Assembly (NCBI RefSeq): GCF_002950945.1
Contig: NZ_CP012673.1
Location: 13,755,501-13,819,500, forward strand
DNA: 64,000 nucleotides
Direction: 5' to 3'
Source of the DNA: Sorangium cellulosum
Lineage (GTDB): Bacteria; Myxococcota_A; Polyangia; Polyangiales; Polyangiaceae
Part shown: positions 43,401 through 50,441 of the stretch, piece after piece
Layout: each line of letters opens with the position of its first letter
How positions within the stretch are numbered: position 1 is the stretch's first letter
The notes under the pieces: generated by a model
The model's database searches: none
Told to the model about the DNA's origin: nothing
The model's input: only the letters and a program-made list of their open reading frames with translations
Position numbers and translations under genes: made by a program

Positions 43401-45405
43401 GCCCGCGGCTGCCCGGCGGGCGCTCGACGAGCTCATCGCCCAGAGCTCCGGGATCGACCGCGCGCGCGCCTTGATGCAGCTCGCGCGGCTGCTCGCCGCG
43501 AGCGAGCCGGATCGCGCTGCGCAGGTCCTCGCGCAGGCCTCGGTGCTCGCGGGCTCCGATCGCTCGCTGGGCCTGAAGATCGCCGAGCTCAACGCCGAGC
43601 TGGCGAGCGAGCGGGCCACCCTGCCGCCCGAGGAGGTCATGCCTCGCCCGTCGCTCCTGCGCCCGAGCGTCGAACCCGGCGAGACGGTATCGGAGTCGCC
43701 GCCCGGCGCCGCCCCTGCGAGCAGTCGCACGCCCGCGAGCGGCAGCACGCCCGCGAGCGGCGCGCCCGCGAGCAGCCGCGCCCCGGCGAGCAGCCGCGCC
43801 CCGGCGAGCAGCCGCGCCCCGGCGAGCGGCAGCGCGCCGGCGAGCAGCCGCACCCCTGCCAGCGGCCGCACCCCTGCCAGCGGCAGCGCGCCGACGAGCG
43901 GCAGCGCACCCATCGATCTCGTCGAGCTCAACGACCCGCTCGACGAGTCGCTGAGCTCCGAGGCTGCGCAAGGTGCCTCGCCCGAGCTGCCGGAGGAAGA
44001 CCTGCTGGACCCGCCCGAGGTCGCCGCGGCCTCGCGGGCGCAGGCCGCCACGGCCGCGCCAGGAGCGCCGGGCAGCGGCGCCTCGCGCGGCAGCGTGCCC
44101 TCCCTCCGCAGCGCCGGCGCGCAGCGCGCGGCCCCCCCGGTCTCCGCGCCGGTGTCGATCCAGCCGCCGTCCTCCGCGGCGCGGCTCCTGACCGCGTGGC
44201 CGCCGTCCGCGGCCGAGAGCTTCGAGGAGGCCGCGCTCTTCCGCGAGCTCGCCGCGGGCTCGTACGAGGCCGGCGAGCGGCTCATGCAGATCTTCGCGCC
44301 GCGCGACGACCGCGCGCGCGAGGCGCTGGCGGTCCGCCGGATGCAGGCGCACCTCCGGCTCGGCGATCGGGGCACCCTCGAGCGCCTCCAGGCCGCCGCG
44401 ATCGCCGACAAGAACATGACCTACGCCCGGGCGATCGAGCACGTGCTGCGCGCGTTCGAGGTCGACGGCGACGGACCTCCCGACCGGCGCGGCGACGGCT
44501 TCGTCGTGCCGCCGCTCCTCGCGGCGCAGCGCGACGCGCCCGAGCTCGTGAGCGCCCTGCTCTTCCGCGACCTCGACTCCCCGGTCAACGAGGCCCTCGC
44601 GATCGTGTGGGAGACGGGCCTCTACCGCCGCGACGCGGGCCAGTCCGGTCTCGCCAGCGCCGACCGCGTCCAGCCGACCTCGCCCACCCTGCTCGGGGAG
44701 ATCTACGGCGTCGTGGCCGGTCACCTGGGCCTGCTGCGCACCGCCCTGTTCCATCACCGCGCTCCGGCGCCCGCGCCCTCGTCGCCCGAGGGCCAGGTCG
44801 TCCGGGTCAGCCCGCCGGCCGTGCTCCTGCGCGGCGAGGTCCGCGAGGACACCCCCGAGCTGCGCTACCTGCTCGGCGCTCACCTCGCCGGGGCCATGCC
44901 CGAGCATGTCCTCGCGAACACCAGCACGGAGGACGAGCTCCGCACGCTCCTCGCCGCCATCGTCGCCGCCTTCGGCCCCCTCGAGGCCACCGCGCACAGC
45001 ACCCGCGGCAACCCGGCCGTGGTGCGGCTCGAGCAGAACCTCTGGCAGCTCATCCCGCCGCGCGCCGAGCGTCGCCTGCGCGAGATCTGCGACAGCGCCG
45101 CCAAGATGACCTACGAGGGCGCGATCAAGACGACCCGCACGGCGATGCGCCGCGCCGGGCTGTTCGCCGCGGGCAACATCGCCACGGCGGTCCGCGCGAC
45201 CATCAAGGAGCGCGACCTCGAGCTGCCCGTCCCGCTCTCCAGGCCCGACGGGCTCGCGGCCGCCTGCGCGGCGCACCCGGAGATCGCCGATCTCGTGCGC
45301 CTCGCGACGCGCATGGAGTACGCCGAAGCGCGGTGGCAGCCCGGGACCGTGCCGTCGCTCCGGCGGATCGACACGGGCGGCTCGCGCTTCCGCGCCGGCA
45401 CGTAG
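37441..45405 (+). CDS. Giant helical-repeat (TPR-like) protein
   Basis: 2,654 residues, one of the largest reading frames of the window. It consists of repeated amphipathic helical pairs rich in Ala, Leu, Glu and Arg (for example AALALSRVLAARGVELDRAATLARRALALGD) over about residues 50-2060, typical of TPR or alpha-solenoid proteins. A disordered Ser/Ala/Pro segment follows (43713-43910). The C-terminal 450 residues are a distinct globular part (VRLEQNLWQLIPPRAERRLREIC, YEGAIKTTRTAMRRAGLFAAGN) that contains no known catalytic motif. No signal peptide or membrane helix, so I infer a cytoplasmic scaffold. The opposite strand is also open for almost the entire length, an effect of high GC. Confidence 0.9.
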   Translation: MSTSPPDRAASASGARRTLPSPELMEPAGPASAGQLVLGGGRAVAPVSRHRGPRAELAYWRARVEERRAAGDAPGEREAALALSRVLAARGVELDRAATLARRALALGDDPAMRSELASWLAGLGEPSLAAAALRGLRDDAQPPGAMARLLVKIAVLLARARDVAGAVDALEEASELAPEDAMASELLGTIAAWASNEVFPEAAAKAYLEAARRREAAREREAAFEDRLRAFEIAPHDGMAASAMVEALSARGRLGAADEVLRTHAEALAARAAGSADAGVEGAARPSPRRALEVHEERLAAAVKEGDWARAVGCVLDAGLDADVDGEAAGAVDEVLEHAGLYELVAARLELRAERRAGAPRAEAYAALARVYAGPLASSDRAVEAWIEAAASDFSNEAAHAALREHAATLRDMAPLVEALIRVGEGSDARAREGAAERIEALWELASVAEEKIGDPGLARWALETVRDIGGDRERAEAGLQRIAARLHAQDEALTAAQRALRGADTAEGRVDALRRLVVIYRGRPKERAAYEEALVGLSQALPGDRGCLLALDRLSRRSGGGAALDVLLRARLAEAARPAPEGEGARSTRTEAIRASWMTRVDLVRARLLLSAIDRRQGHDERALDDVLPLLAEAPGHRGAASAALVLATRTGRLRERADAVVQLAGPVWPALRAVLLSLAAALYARASVAPAAREAALLACEADPSSTRAAATLAAILTAELSAAPAEGGEAPPVEVDRAVVAAIERSITTVFPRGALCDGLARALETLGEMPLALAWTQRWLALRPGSPQATAELIRRAAVAGDAARLSDALAWILAQPKPLGEMAGALASALHALYDLDPARGTALARRSLDVFGPQNPVLRERLLELARRAGDPQLAVTVLERWLAAEVSTPHAIELMLMLVDCRLDGGDPDGAALELARAAAEGADPQEILARIQRLEAALLDAKGLSSDGALALAEASARALAAQGGDASEEAAAAWRELGSLLWDLAEDHRAAEEAFFRASELAPSDGTKGYARDMCEFAGVEAAIDALIARAAKARGDDAQAAAEPGAWSGDVGHDRRRRANLLIEAANLAHEHGLPERALAAAASAIELDPHRADAVALVEKSADADGGVDLLDRTYRLLAGAALGCYGRRAAHYRAARQLERRGAYELALAHAIASFEAVPTEGTSYVLLARLAEHVGEPSEAVRALERVAATAEPASRTAWLKRAAALAGRTEEGLRLRLDILIRAMVVRPDPAIVEDVGAAIRDLIACNGQPEVEAIRFDRAVKASLAKLDGPDGARAGLVMARIAVEVLDAPALALAAIERAMLADGDVDEFQTLVDLAGALARETEPASHLVAAVYAAAMRPHSSVGPGLLRWGSKLADALNVPPVAAALLVEAARRAPEDDALAYEAEAAVEATGDEALKRTLDDALPVARRLEALLHLADKREREGESGEATLALERALAGGQLQGEARTEVVTRLRRLYAAAERAGDLEALLQAELARADLPDAGRLELTRELAGVLAARGDLPGAIELLVEVAQKTPFDKAHLDELIRLARRTDDHAGLFDVLTRLQGAPLGDEMRLLVLRELAPLAQDLGDRGAAVGLYEAIARLDPSDLHALEIVEQDASDRGDHAAVAALLARRIEAAPLPDTRRALRLRRAALLEQRLGLLDEACAELEALLAVSPDDVSALRFLADIHERLGTPLRAAPLWCRLGDLATTTDERAEYSLRACSSYLGGGDVQSAKDTLESVARFAPREAVIELRVEIARREGDGHALAAALDQLASASRDAPERRAQLLVEAARATSSLGDDGTALERARRAVKLAPDSPDAVLEARRIEYRLRGTGTPRDAQAAVEELGRIAPRLRPAHVDLHAFLLAETLDVIQGHGAGMRELTRRHAEVGPSTLVALGMAERLALKRNFSAALPLFERALGGDLQGMRARGRVALAAAETAQNAGDLEAAARLLEEAAAEPETRALALRRQLELTAARGEPAAARRALDELIAQSSGIDRARALMQLARLLAASEPDRAAQVLAQASVLAGSDRSLGLKIAELNAELASERATLPPEEVMPRPSLLRPSVEPGETVSESPPGAAPASSRTPASGSTPASGAPASSRAPASSRAPASSRAPASGSAPASSRTPASGRTPASGSAPTSGSAPIDLVELNDPLDESLSSEAAQGASPELPEEDLLDPPEVAAASRAQAATAAPGAPGSGASRGSVPSLRSAGAQRAAPPVSAPVSIQPPSSAARLLTAWPPSAAESFEEAALFRELAAGSYEAGERLMQIFAPRDDRAREALAVRRMQAHLRLGDRGTLERLQAAAIADKNMTYARAIEHVLRAFEVDGDGPPDRRGDGFVVPPLLAAQRDAPELVSALLFRDLDSPVNEALAIVWETGLYRRDAGQSGLASADRVQPTSPTLLGEIYGVVAGHLGLLRTALFHHRAPAPAPSSPEGQVVRVSPPAVLLRGEVREDTPELRYLLGAHLAGAMPEHVLANTSTEDELRTLLAAIVAAFGPLEATAHSTRGNPAVVRLEQNLWQLIPPRAERRLREICDSAAKMTYEGAIKTTRTAMRRAGLFAAGNIATAVRATIKERDLELPVPLSRPDGLAAACAAHPEIADLVRLATRMEYAEARWQPGTVPSLRRIDTGGSRFRAGT
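43713..43910 (+). repeat. Tandem repeat region encoding Pro-Ala-Ser units
   Basis: About a dozen imperfect 15-18-base units (for example AGCAGCCGCGCCCCGGCG) encode PASSRAPASSRA, PASGSAP and related repeats, forming a flexible linker in the giant repeat protein. Confidence 0.85.
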
Positions 45406-45882
45406 GCGGAGGCACGTGCCTCGGCGCCGGGGGCGGCGCGACGTGGTACTCTTCCGCCAACCGGGCGCGCTGTGGCCACGACCGGCATCGCGCCGCAGCC
45501 ACTCCCTCACCGAGGCCCCCGTCGTGTGCACGCCCGAGCTTCACCCCGCTGCGCCGGCTGAGGTCTGTTCCCCTCGCCGTCGCTGTCTCAACGCGACATC
45601 CCTGTCAGAGCGTCGCCGTGGGCGGCCCGCCGCTCCGCCGACAGACCACCTGCCGCGCGCTGCTCGTGACCTCGGCGCTCGAGTGGCACGAACCTCGCCT
45701 ATCGTTGCCGTGATGTCTTCCTGCGTATCTCGGCATGCGGGCCCGCTCGGGCACCGCGCGCTGCTCGCCTCTGCTCGGCCGCGGTCGGCCGCTGATCTTT
45801 CCGTGGAGCCGCCGCGCGTGATCGTCGCGCGGGGATCGCTGCCGATCGGCCTCGGCGGCGCGCTCTCGCCGCGGAGGGGGCT
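45406..45882. other. Intergenic region with a 14-bp palindrome
   Basis: 477 bases with no convincing gene. GAGGCACGTGCCTC at 45409-45422 is a perfect palindrome directly after the giant gene stop. No clear promoter is visible ahead of the lipoprotein gene at 45883. Confidence 0.55.
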
Positions 45883-47646
45883 GTGAGCCGGCGGTCGATC
45901 GCGCGCATCGTGTTGCTCGCCTGCCTGCCCGCCTCGGCGGCGTGCAGCATTCCCCTCGAGAGCGCGGAGGCGATGCCGACGAACGCCTGCGACAGCTCGG
46001 TCCAGTGTGGCCCGGGAGCGACCTGCGCCGAGGTGGGCGGGCAGCGCGCGTGCGTCTCGACCAGCGCGGAGCTCGAAGGGCTCTTCCTGGAGATCCGGCC
46101 GGCCGCCGCGAACGTCGGCGCGGAGCCGTCCAATCTCCTCAATTTCGCGACCCAGGAGATCGCCATCGCGCGCCACGCGGACGCCGGGCAGGTGTACTTC
46201 GTCGACCTCGACGTCCCGTCGCCCGCGAGCGTCAGCGCCAACTGGAGCGTCGGCGGCTCTTACTGCGACATCGATGGCGGCGGGATCTTCCCGCTGAAGG
46301 TCGAGTTCCGGCGCGTCTCGCCGCACGTGGGCCTGGAGGGGCAGAGCTACTGGACGACCTCGGCGCCGAACGGCCTCGGCGGCCAGCGCTTCGAGCTCGC
46401 GATCCCGACCGGCGACTACCACGTCCACATCATCCCGCAGCCGCACAAGGACTGTGACTACGACCTCCCCCCGCCGATCTTCCTGCCGAACCAGCACATC
46501 CCCGCGGTCTGGAAGCCCGACATCATGGCCGGATCGCCCCGCGTCCTGGCGGGCAGCCTGAAGGTGCCGCGCGGCGTGGACGTGAGCGGGTGGAAGCTCG
46601 ATCTGCTGGAGCCGCTGACCGGCAGCGTCATTTCCCAGGTCGGCGTGCTCGAGCAGAGCGACGCGCAGCCGGACGTCCCCTTCAGCGTGAAGTTCTACCT
46701 GGCCGACCCGACGACCATCCCGATCGTCCGGCTGCGTCCGAAGGACGGCGACGCGCGGCTGACGACGTACTGGCAGCTCGACGGGGTCGCGCTCGACGGG
46801 TCCACGCAGGATCTGGCGCTCTTGCTCTTCGACGCCGAGGCCGAGGCCGAGGCCGAGGCGCGCCGCGTGGAGGGGCGCGTGCTCGATATGGCAGGCAACC
46901 CGGTGTTCGCCACCGTCCGCATCCAGAGAGCGACGACCAGCGGGAAGCTCCAGCACGCCGCCTACAAGCTGGACACGGAGACGGACGAGACCGGCCTCTT
47001 CGAGGCCTCCCTCCCGCCCGGCGAGTACGTCGTTTACGCGCAGCCGAGCGGCGACGCGACCAAGGCGAAGGCCGAGCAGATCCTCAAGGTTCCCGCCGGC
47101 TCCGACTGCTACTGCGGTCAGACCATCCTCATCCCGGAGGCCGGCTCGCTGCGCGGCCGAGTCAGCGGGCCCACGGGCGAGCAGATGGCCGGCGCGGCCG
47201 TGTTCGCGGTCCCCTCGGTCAGCGCGGCGAAGAGCTACTTCAACCGGGTGCTGCAGCTCGACCCGTTGCTGCCGCGGCAGGCGTCCGGGGTCCTGCAAGG
47301 CGGCGGATTCTCCCTGCGCATCGACCCCGGGGAGTTCGACTTCTCGATCCGGCCGCCTCCGGGCTCCGCCTACCCGTGGCTCGTGCGGCCGCGCCTCACG
47401 GTCCCCTCGACGGACGCCCCGATCGCCGAGCTCGATCTCACCATGCCCTACCCCGCCGTGCTGCAAGGCGTCGTCCGCGACTACACGGGCGCCCCGCTCG
47501 GCGACGCGCTGGTCGTGGCCTGGCTCCCGGTCGAGAGCACGACCCCCCGGGGGGAGGAGGTCGCCGGCGTCCTCCAGATCGGGGAGACGCGGTCGGGGCC
47601 CGACGGCTCCTACGTCCTGCTGCTCCCCCCCTCGACGTCCCGGTGA
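45883..47646 (+). CDS. Secreted lipoprotein with carboxypeptidase-regulatory-like domains
   Basis: 587 residues from a GTG with GGAGGGG upstream. The signal peptide ends in a lipobox (PASAAC). A short Cys-rich part (CDSSVQCGPGATC) follows, then a large strand-rich region. At least three carboxypeptidase-regulatory-like units are visible (RRVEGRVLDMAGNPVFATV, SLRGRVSGPTGEQMAGA, VLQGVVRDYTGAPLGDALV). An EAEAEAEA microsatellite sits near residue 320. Surface-exposed binding or structural protein. Confidence 0.85.
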   Translation: MSRRSIARIVLLACLPASAACSIPLESAEAMPTNACDSSVQCGPGATCAEVGGQRACVSTSAELEGLFLEIRPAAANVGAEPSNLLNFATQEIAIARHADAGQVYFVDLDVPSPASVSANWSVGGSYCDIDGGGIFPLKVEFRRVSPHVGLEGQSYWTTSAPNGLGGQRFELAIPTGDYHVHIIPQPHKDCDYDLPPPIFLPNQHIPAVWKPDIMAGSPRVLAGSLKVPRGVDVSGWKLDLLEPLTGSVISQVGVLEQSDAQPDVPFSVKFYLADPTTIPIVRLRPKDGDARLTTYWQLDGVALDGSTQDLALLLFDAEAEAEAEARRVEGRVLDMAGNPVFATVRIQRATTSGKLQHAAYKLDTETDETGLFEASLPPGEYVVYAQPSGDATKAKAEQILKVPAGSDCYCGQTILIPEAGSLRGRVSGPTGEQMAGAAVFAVPSVSAAKSYFNRVLQLDPLLPRQASGVLQGGGFSLRIDPGEFDFSIRPPPGSAYPWLVRPRLTVPSTDAPIAELDLTMPYPAVLQGVVRDYTGAPLGDALVVAWLPVESTTPRGEEVAGVLQIGETRSGPDGSYVLLLPPSTSR

Positions 47647-47703
47647 AGTCGGAGCGAAAAAGGGCGGTACCAGGCCAGCGCGGAGCGAGATAGGCTAGCG
47701 CCC

Positions 47704-48939
47704 GTGGCGCACCTGACGCGCGGTGGGACATCGGAGCCTGCAACAGAGGATGGCCTGAGCGTCGCGCCTTCTCGCCGCGGCGACCTCGGGCAACGTGCGG
47801 CGGAGGAGCGCGCGAGCGCCGCCTCGCTGCCGTCAGCGCAGGAACTTGCGGTTGCACTGCACGAGGTCTCCAACGCGCTCACGGTCATCGTGGGCTGCAT
47901 CGAGCGGGCCCAGGGTGAGCACGGCGCCGAGTTGAGCCGCGCGCTCGGCCTGGCTGCGTCCCGGGCGCGCGACGCCCGCCGCCTCATCCGGCGGGCGATC
48001 GGCGCGGGCCCCGAGGCGCGTCCGGCCGGCGACGGCGAGGTCGCGTCGACGCCGCTGGCGGAGCCGGCGCGCCTGCTCGGCGAGATCATCGACGACGCGG
48101 TGACCGGGCTCGAGCCCGAGGCGCGCCGCGCGGCGATCGCGCTCCGCGCGGCGATGGAGCCCGCCCTCGCGCGGGTCGCCGTGAGCAGCGGCGCGTCGGT
48201 CGTGCAGATCTTGACCAACCTGCTGCTCAACGCCGTGGCGCTCTCGCCGCGCGGCTCTGCCGTGCGCGTGGACGCGAGGCGCGACGGCGACGCGGTCGTC
48301 ATCGGCGTCGCCGACCAGGGGCCCGGGGTTCCTCCGTCGCGCCGCGCGACGCTGCTGAGCTCCGGCGTCTCGACGCGCCCGGGCGGCGCCGGCATCGGCC
48401 TGCGCCACTCCGCCGCGCTGGCCGAGGCTGCCGGCGGCGCGCTCGCGCTCGTCCCCTCGGAGGAGGGGGCCCGCTTCGAGCTGCGCTGGCCGGTCGAGGG
48501 CTCGCGGCTGGCGGGCGGCGCGTTGTCCGACGGTGAGGCCGACGACGCGCCGGCCGTGCCGCAGAGCGCGACGTCGCCGCTTCCCGGGACCGTGCTCGAG
48601 GGCGTCAGGATCCTGGTGGTCGAGGACGACGAGGCGGTCGTGGATCTGCTCGACACCGCGCTCACCGCCCGTGGCGCGAGCATCGTCAGCGTGCGCAGCG
48701 CGGTCCAGCTGGAGGGCGCGCTCGCCAGCGGGCCGTTCCAGGCTGCGTTGCTCGACATCTCCCCGATCGAGCAGGACGTGCTCGGCACCGTCTCCGCGGT
48801 GCGGAGCGCCAACCCGGATGTGCGGCTCGTGGTCATGTCCGGCAGCGCCGGTGCCGCCCCGCTCCCGCCCAACTGCGGCGTGTCCTGGGTGCGCAAGCCG
48901 TTCGAGATCCGCGAGATCGTCGACGCGCTCACCCGCTGA
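47704..48939 (+). CDS. Hybrid histidine kinase with C-terminal receiver
   Basis: 411 residues from a GTG start. The HisKA-like segment contains His53 in ALHEVSNALTVIVG. The ATPase domain has the N box (ILTNLLLNAVALSPRG) and G boxes (VADQGPGVP, GGAGIGLRHSAALAEA). The C-terminal receiver has a conserved-looking acidic pocket (VVEDDEAVVDLL) and phospho-Asp351 in LLDISP. No sensor domain or membrane helix is visible. It starts 57 bases after the lipoprotein gene and may share its transcript. Confidence 0.88.
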   Translation: MAHLTRGGTSEPATEDGLSVAPSRRGDLGQRAAEERASAASLPSAQELAVALHEVSNALTVIVGCIERAQGEHGAELSRALGLAASRARDARRLIRRAIGAGPEARPAGDGEVASTPLAEPARLLGEIIDDAVTGLEPEARRAAIALRAAMEPALARVAVSSGASVVQILTNLLLNAVALSPRGSAVRVDARRDGDAVVIGVADQGPGVPPSRRATLLSSGVSTRPGGAGIGLRHSAALAEAAGGALALVPSEEGARFELRWPVEGSRLAGGALSDGEADDAPAVPQSATSPLPGTVLEGVRILVVEDDEAVVDLLDTALTARGASIVSVRSAVQLEGALASGPFQAALLDISPIEQDVLGTVSAVRSANPDVRLVVMSGSAGAAPLPPNCGVSWVRKPFEIREIVDALTR

Positions 48940-49148
48940 AGTGCTCGCCCGGCGGCTCCTTGCGGCCCTCTCGCGAGGCGATCGCCGGGCGGGGCGTGCG
49001 GGGCGTGCGGCGCAGCAGGCAGCTCCTTCGCGGGGCGCGACGTGGCGACGTGGCGACGTGGCGACGGCCAGTCGACCGGGACGGCGCGCGTCGAGCGCCG
49101 AAACTCCGCGCAATGTGACGTCTTGGCGAGGACCTGGCGAGGATTGAC

Positions 49149-49176
49149 TTGACTTCCCTGGCCGGCTGGGTAGGTT
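49149..49176 (+). promoter_or_regulatory. Predicted promoter of tRNA-Leu
   Basis: TTGACT (49149-49154) and TAGGTT (49171-49176) lie 16 bases apart, and a second TTGACT overlaps at 49144. The predicted start near 49183 is 12 bases before the tRNA. Confidence 0.6.
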
Positions 49177-49194
49177 CCGTCCCGCAACGCACTG

Positions 49195-49276
49195 GCGAAG
49201 GTGGCGGAATTGGCAGACGCACTAGCTTGAGGTGCTAGCGGGTAACACCGTGGGGGTTCAAGTCCCCCCCTTCGCA
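49195..49276 (+). tRNA. tRNA-Leu (anticodon GAG)
   Basis: 82 bases. The acceptor stem pairs GCGAAGG (49195-49201) with CCTTCGC (49269-49275). The anticodon stem CTAGC/GCTAG encloses a TTGAGGT loop with anticodon GAG. A long variable arm and a GGGGG-TTCAAGT-CCCCC T arm make it a class II tRNA. The discriminator is A; the CCA end is not encoded. Confidence 0.96.
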
Positions 49277-49522
49277 CTCCGTCTTACGTTTCACGATTCC
49301 TCCTTTCCTTCTCTCGGTTCATCAAGAACATCCCGCCGGCACCACCAGCGCGGCCGTGCCCACCGGCTGCACACGCCCGGGTGAGTGACGCCCCGGACGC
49401 ACCGGACTGGACCCAGCGATGTGTTCATCGAGCTGGTCAGGGTCCGTGAGCGCCGGTGTCGTGCGCTTCGGCCCGCGCAGCGCCGTTCGTGAGGTACTTC
49501 CCGCTCCGCTCCGCTGCGGGCG

Positions 49523-50277
49523 GGCGGTGGTGGCGCCAGCGAATGCGCGGGCGGGAGCGATGAAGCCCCGCCGATCTCGCCAGACGTCATCGCCGCTGGC
49601 CTCGACGATCCCTACGCGATTACGGTCGACGACCGGAGCGTGTTCATCCTCTCCGCGACCGAGCTGCTGCGCTGCCCCGCGACAGGGTTCAGGCGGACGA
49701 CGGCGGCGTGGTGCGCGTTGTGGACGAGTGGGGAATCACCGAATGCCGCTGTGTCACATGGGACTTGATCGGTTGTAGCTTCGGAGAGGGACTCCGCTCG
49801 TTCGTCGTGGATGGGCCAGCTATCTACTGGTCCCAGACCAGCGAGTCCGGGGGCGTGTACTTCTGCACCCCTGGCGATCCCACGGGCGACACCAAGATGC
49901 ACGCCGAGCCGGGATCCATGACGGCGACCTGGGGCGACATGCATTATCTGATGAGCGAGTCCAAAGACTCGATCTTCGAGTGTGAGAAGACCGCTCGTGG
50001 CGGCAGCCCCGCGACGTTCATCAGCGGCGAGCTGGGATTGACCAGCATGGCCGTGGGGTGCACCGGCGTCTACTGGACCGTCGGCGGCACCGGGACGAGC
50101 GCCGATGGTGCGGTGAAGATGTGTCCGCTGGACGGATGTGGTGCAGGACCGCGGATCATCGCCTCTGGCCAGGCGCGGCCGACGAGCATCACCCTCCGGA
50201 ACGGCCTCGTGTACTGGACCAACCGCGGCCTCGAGGGCAGCGCGGCGTCCAGCGAGGTCCTGCGCGCTCGCTTGTAG
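49523..50277 (+). pseudogene. Frameshifted propeller-type lipoprotein gene
   Basis: Two frames together encode one protein of the repeat type typical for myxobacteria (blades with YWTN and KCPLDGCG-like motifs). The first frame (49523-49689) reads ECAGGSDEAPPISPDVIAAG and LDDPYAITVDDRSVFILSAT up to LLRCPATG. The second frame (from about 49687) continues VQADDGGVVRVVDEW and blades ending TGVYWTVGG, KMCPLDGCG, GLVYWTNRG. The break is a single missing base in a G run near 49685-49687. The 5' end and lipobox are unclear. The second half alone is open as a 189-residue frame from 49708. Either a real decayed gene or a sequencing error. Confidence 0.6.
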
Positions 50278-50441
50278 GCCGGCGCGTCGCCTGACCTGAC
50301 GCGTCGCGCTGCCGCGCGCGCCTTGCGCGCCCTACGCCCAGGGCTCCGCGACCACCTGAAGCAGGCAGCTCATGGCCGGAGCCCACACGAGGGCAGAGGA
50401 TTCCCGTTGACATTCGTGCGCGAGGCCTCGGCCCCGCGCGC

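Noticed and set aside
37471..45531. An open reading frame of nearly 2,690 codons on the minus strand opposite the giant repeat gene
   Set aside because: Its translation is Arg/His/Gly-rich without any fold, typical of the antisense of GC-rich helical repeat genes; the plus strand has clear amphipathic helices.
49035..49068. A GACGTGGC-type 9-base tandem repeat before tRNA-Leu
   Set aside because: Only about three copies; too short to call more than a microsatellite, and no CRISPR-like spacers.
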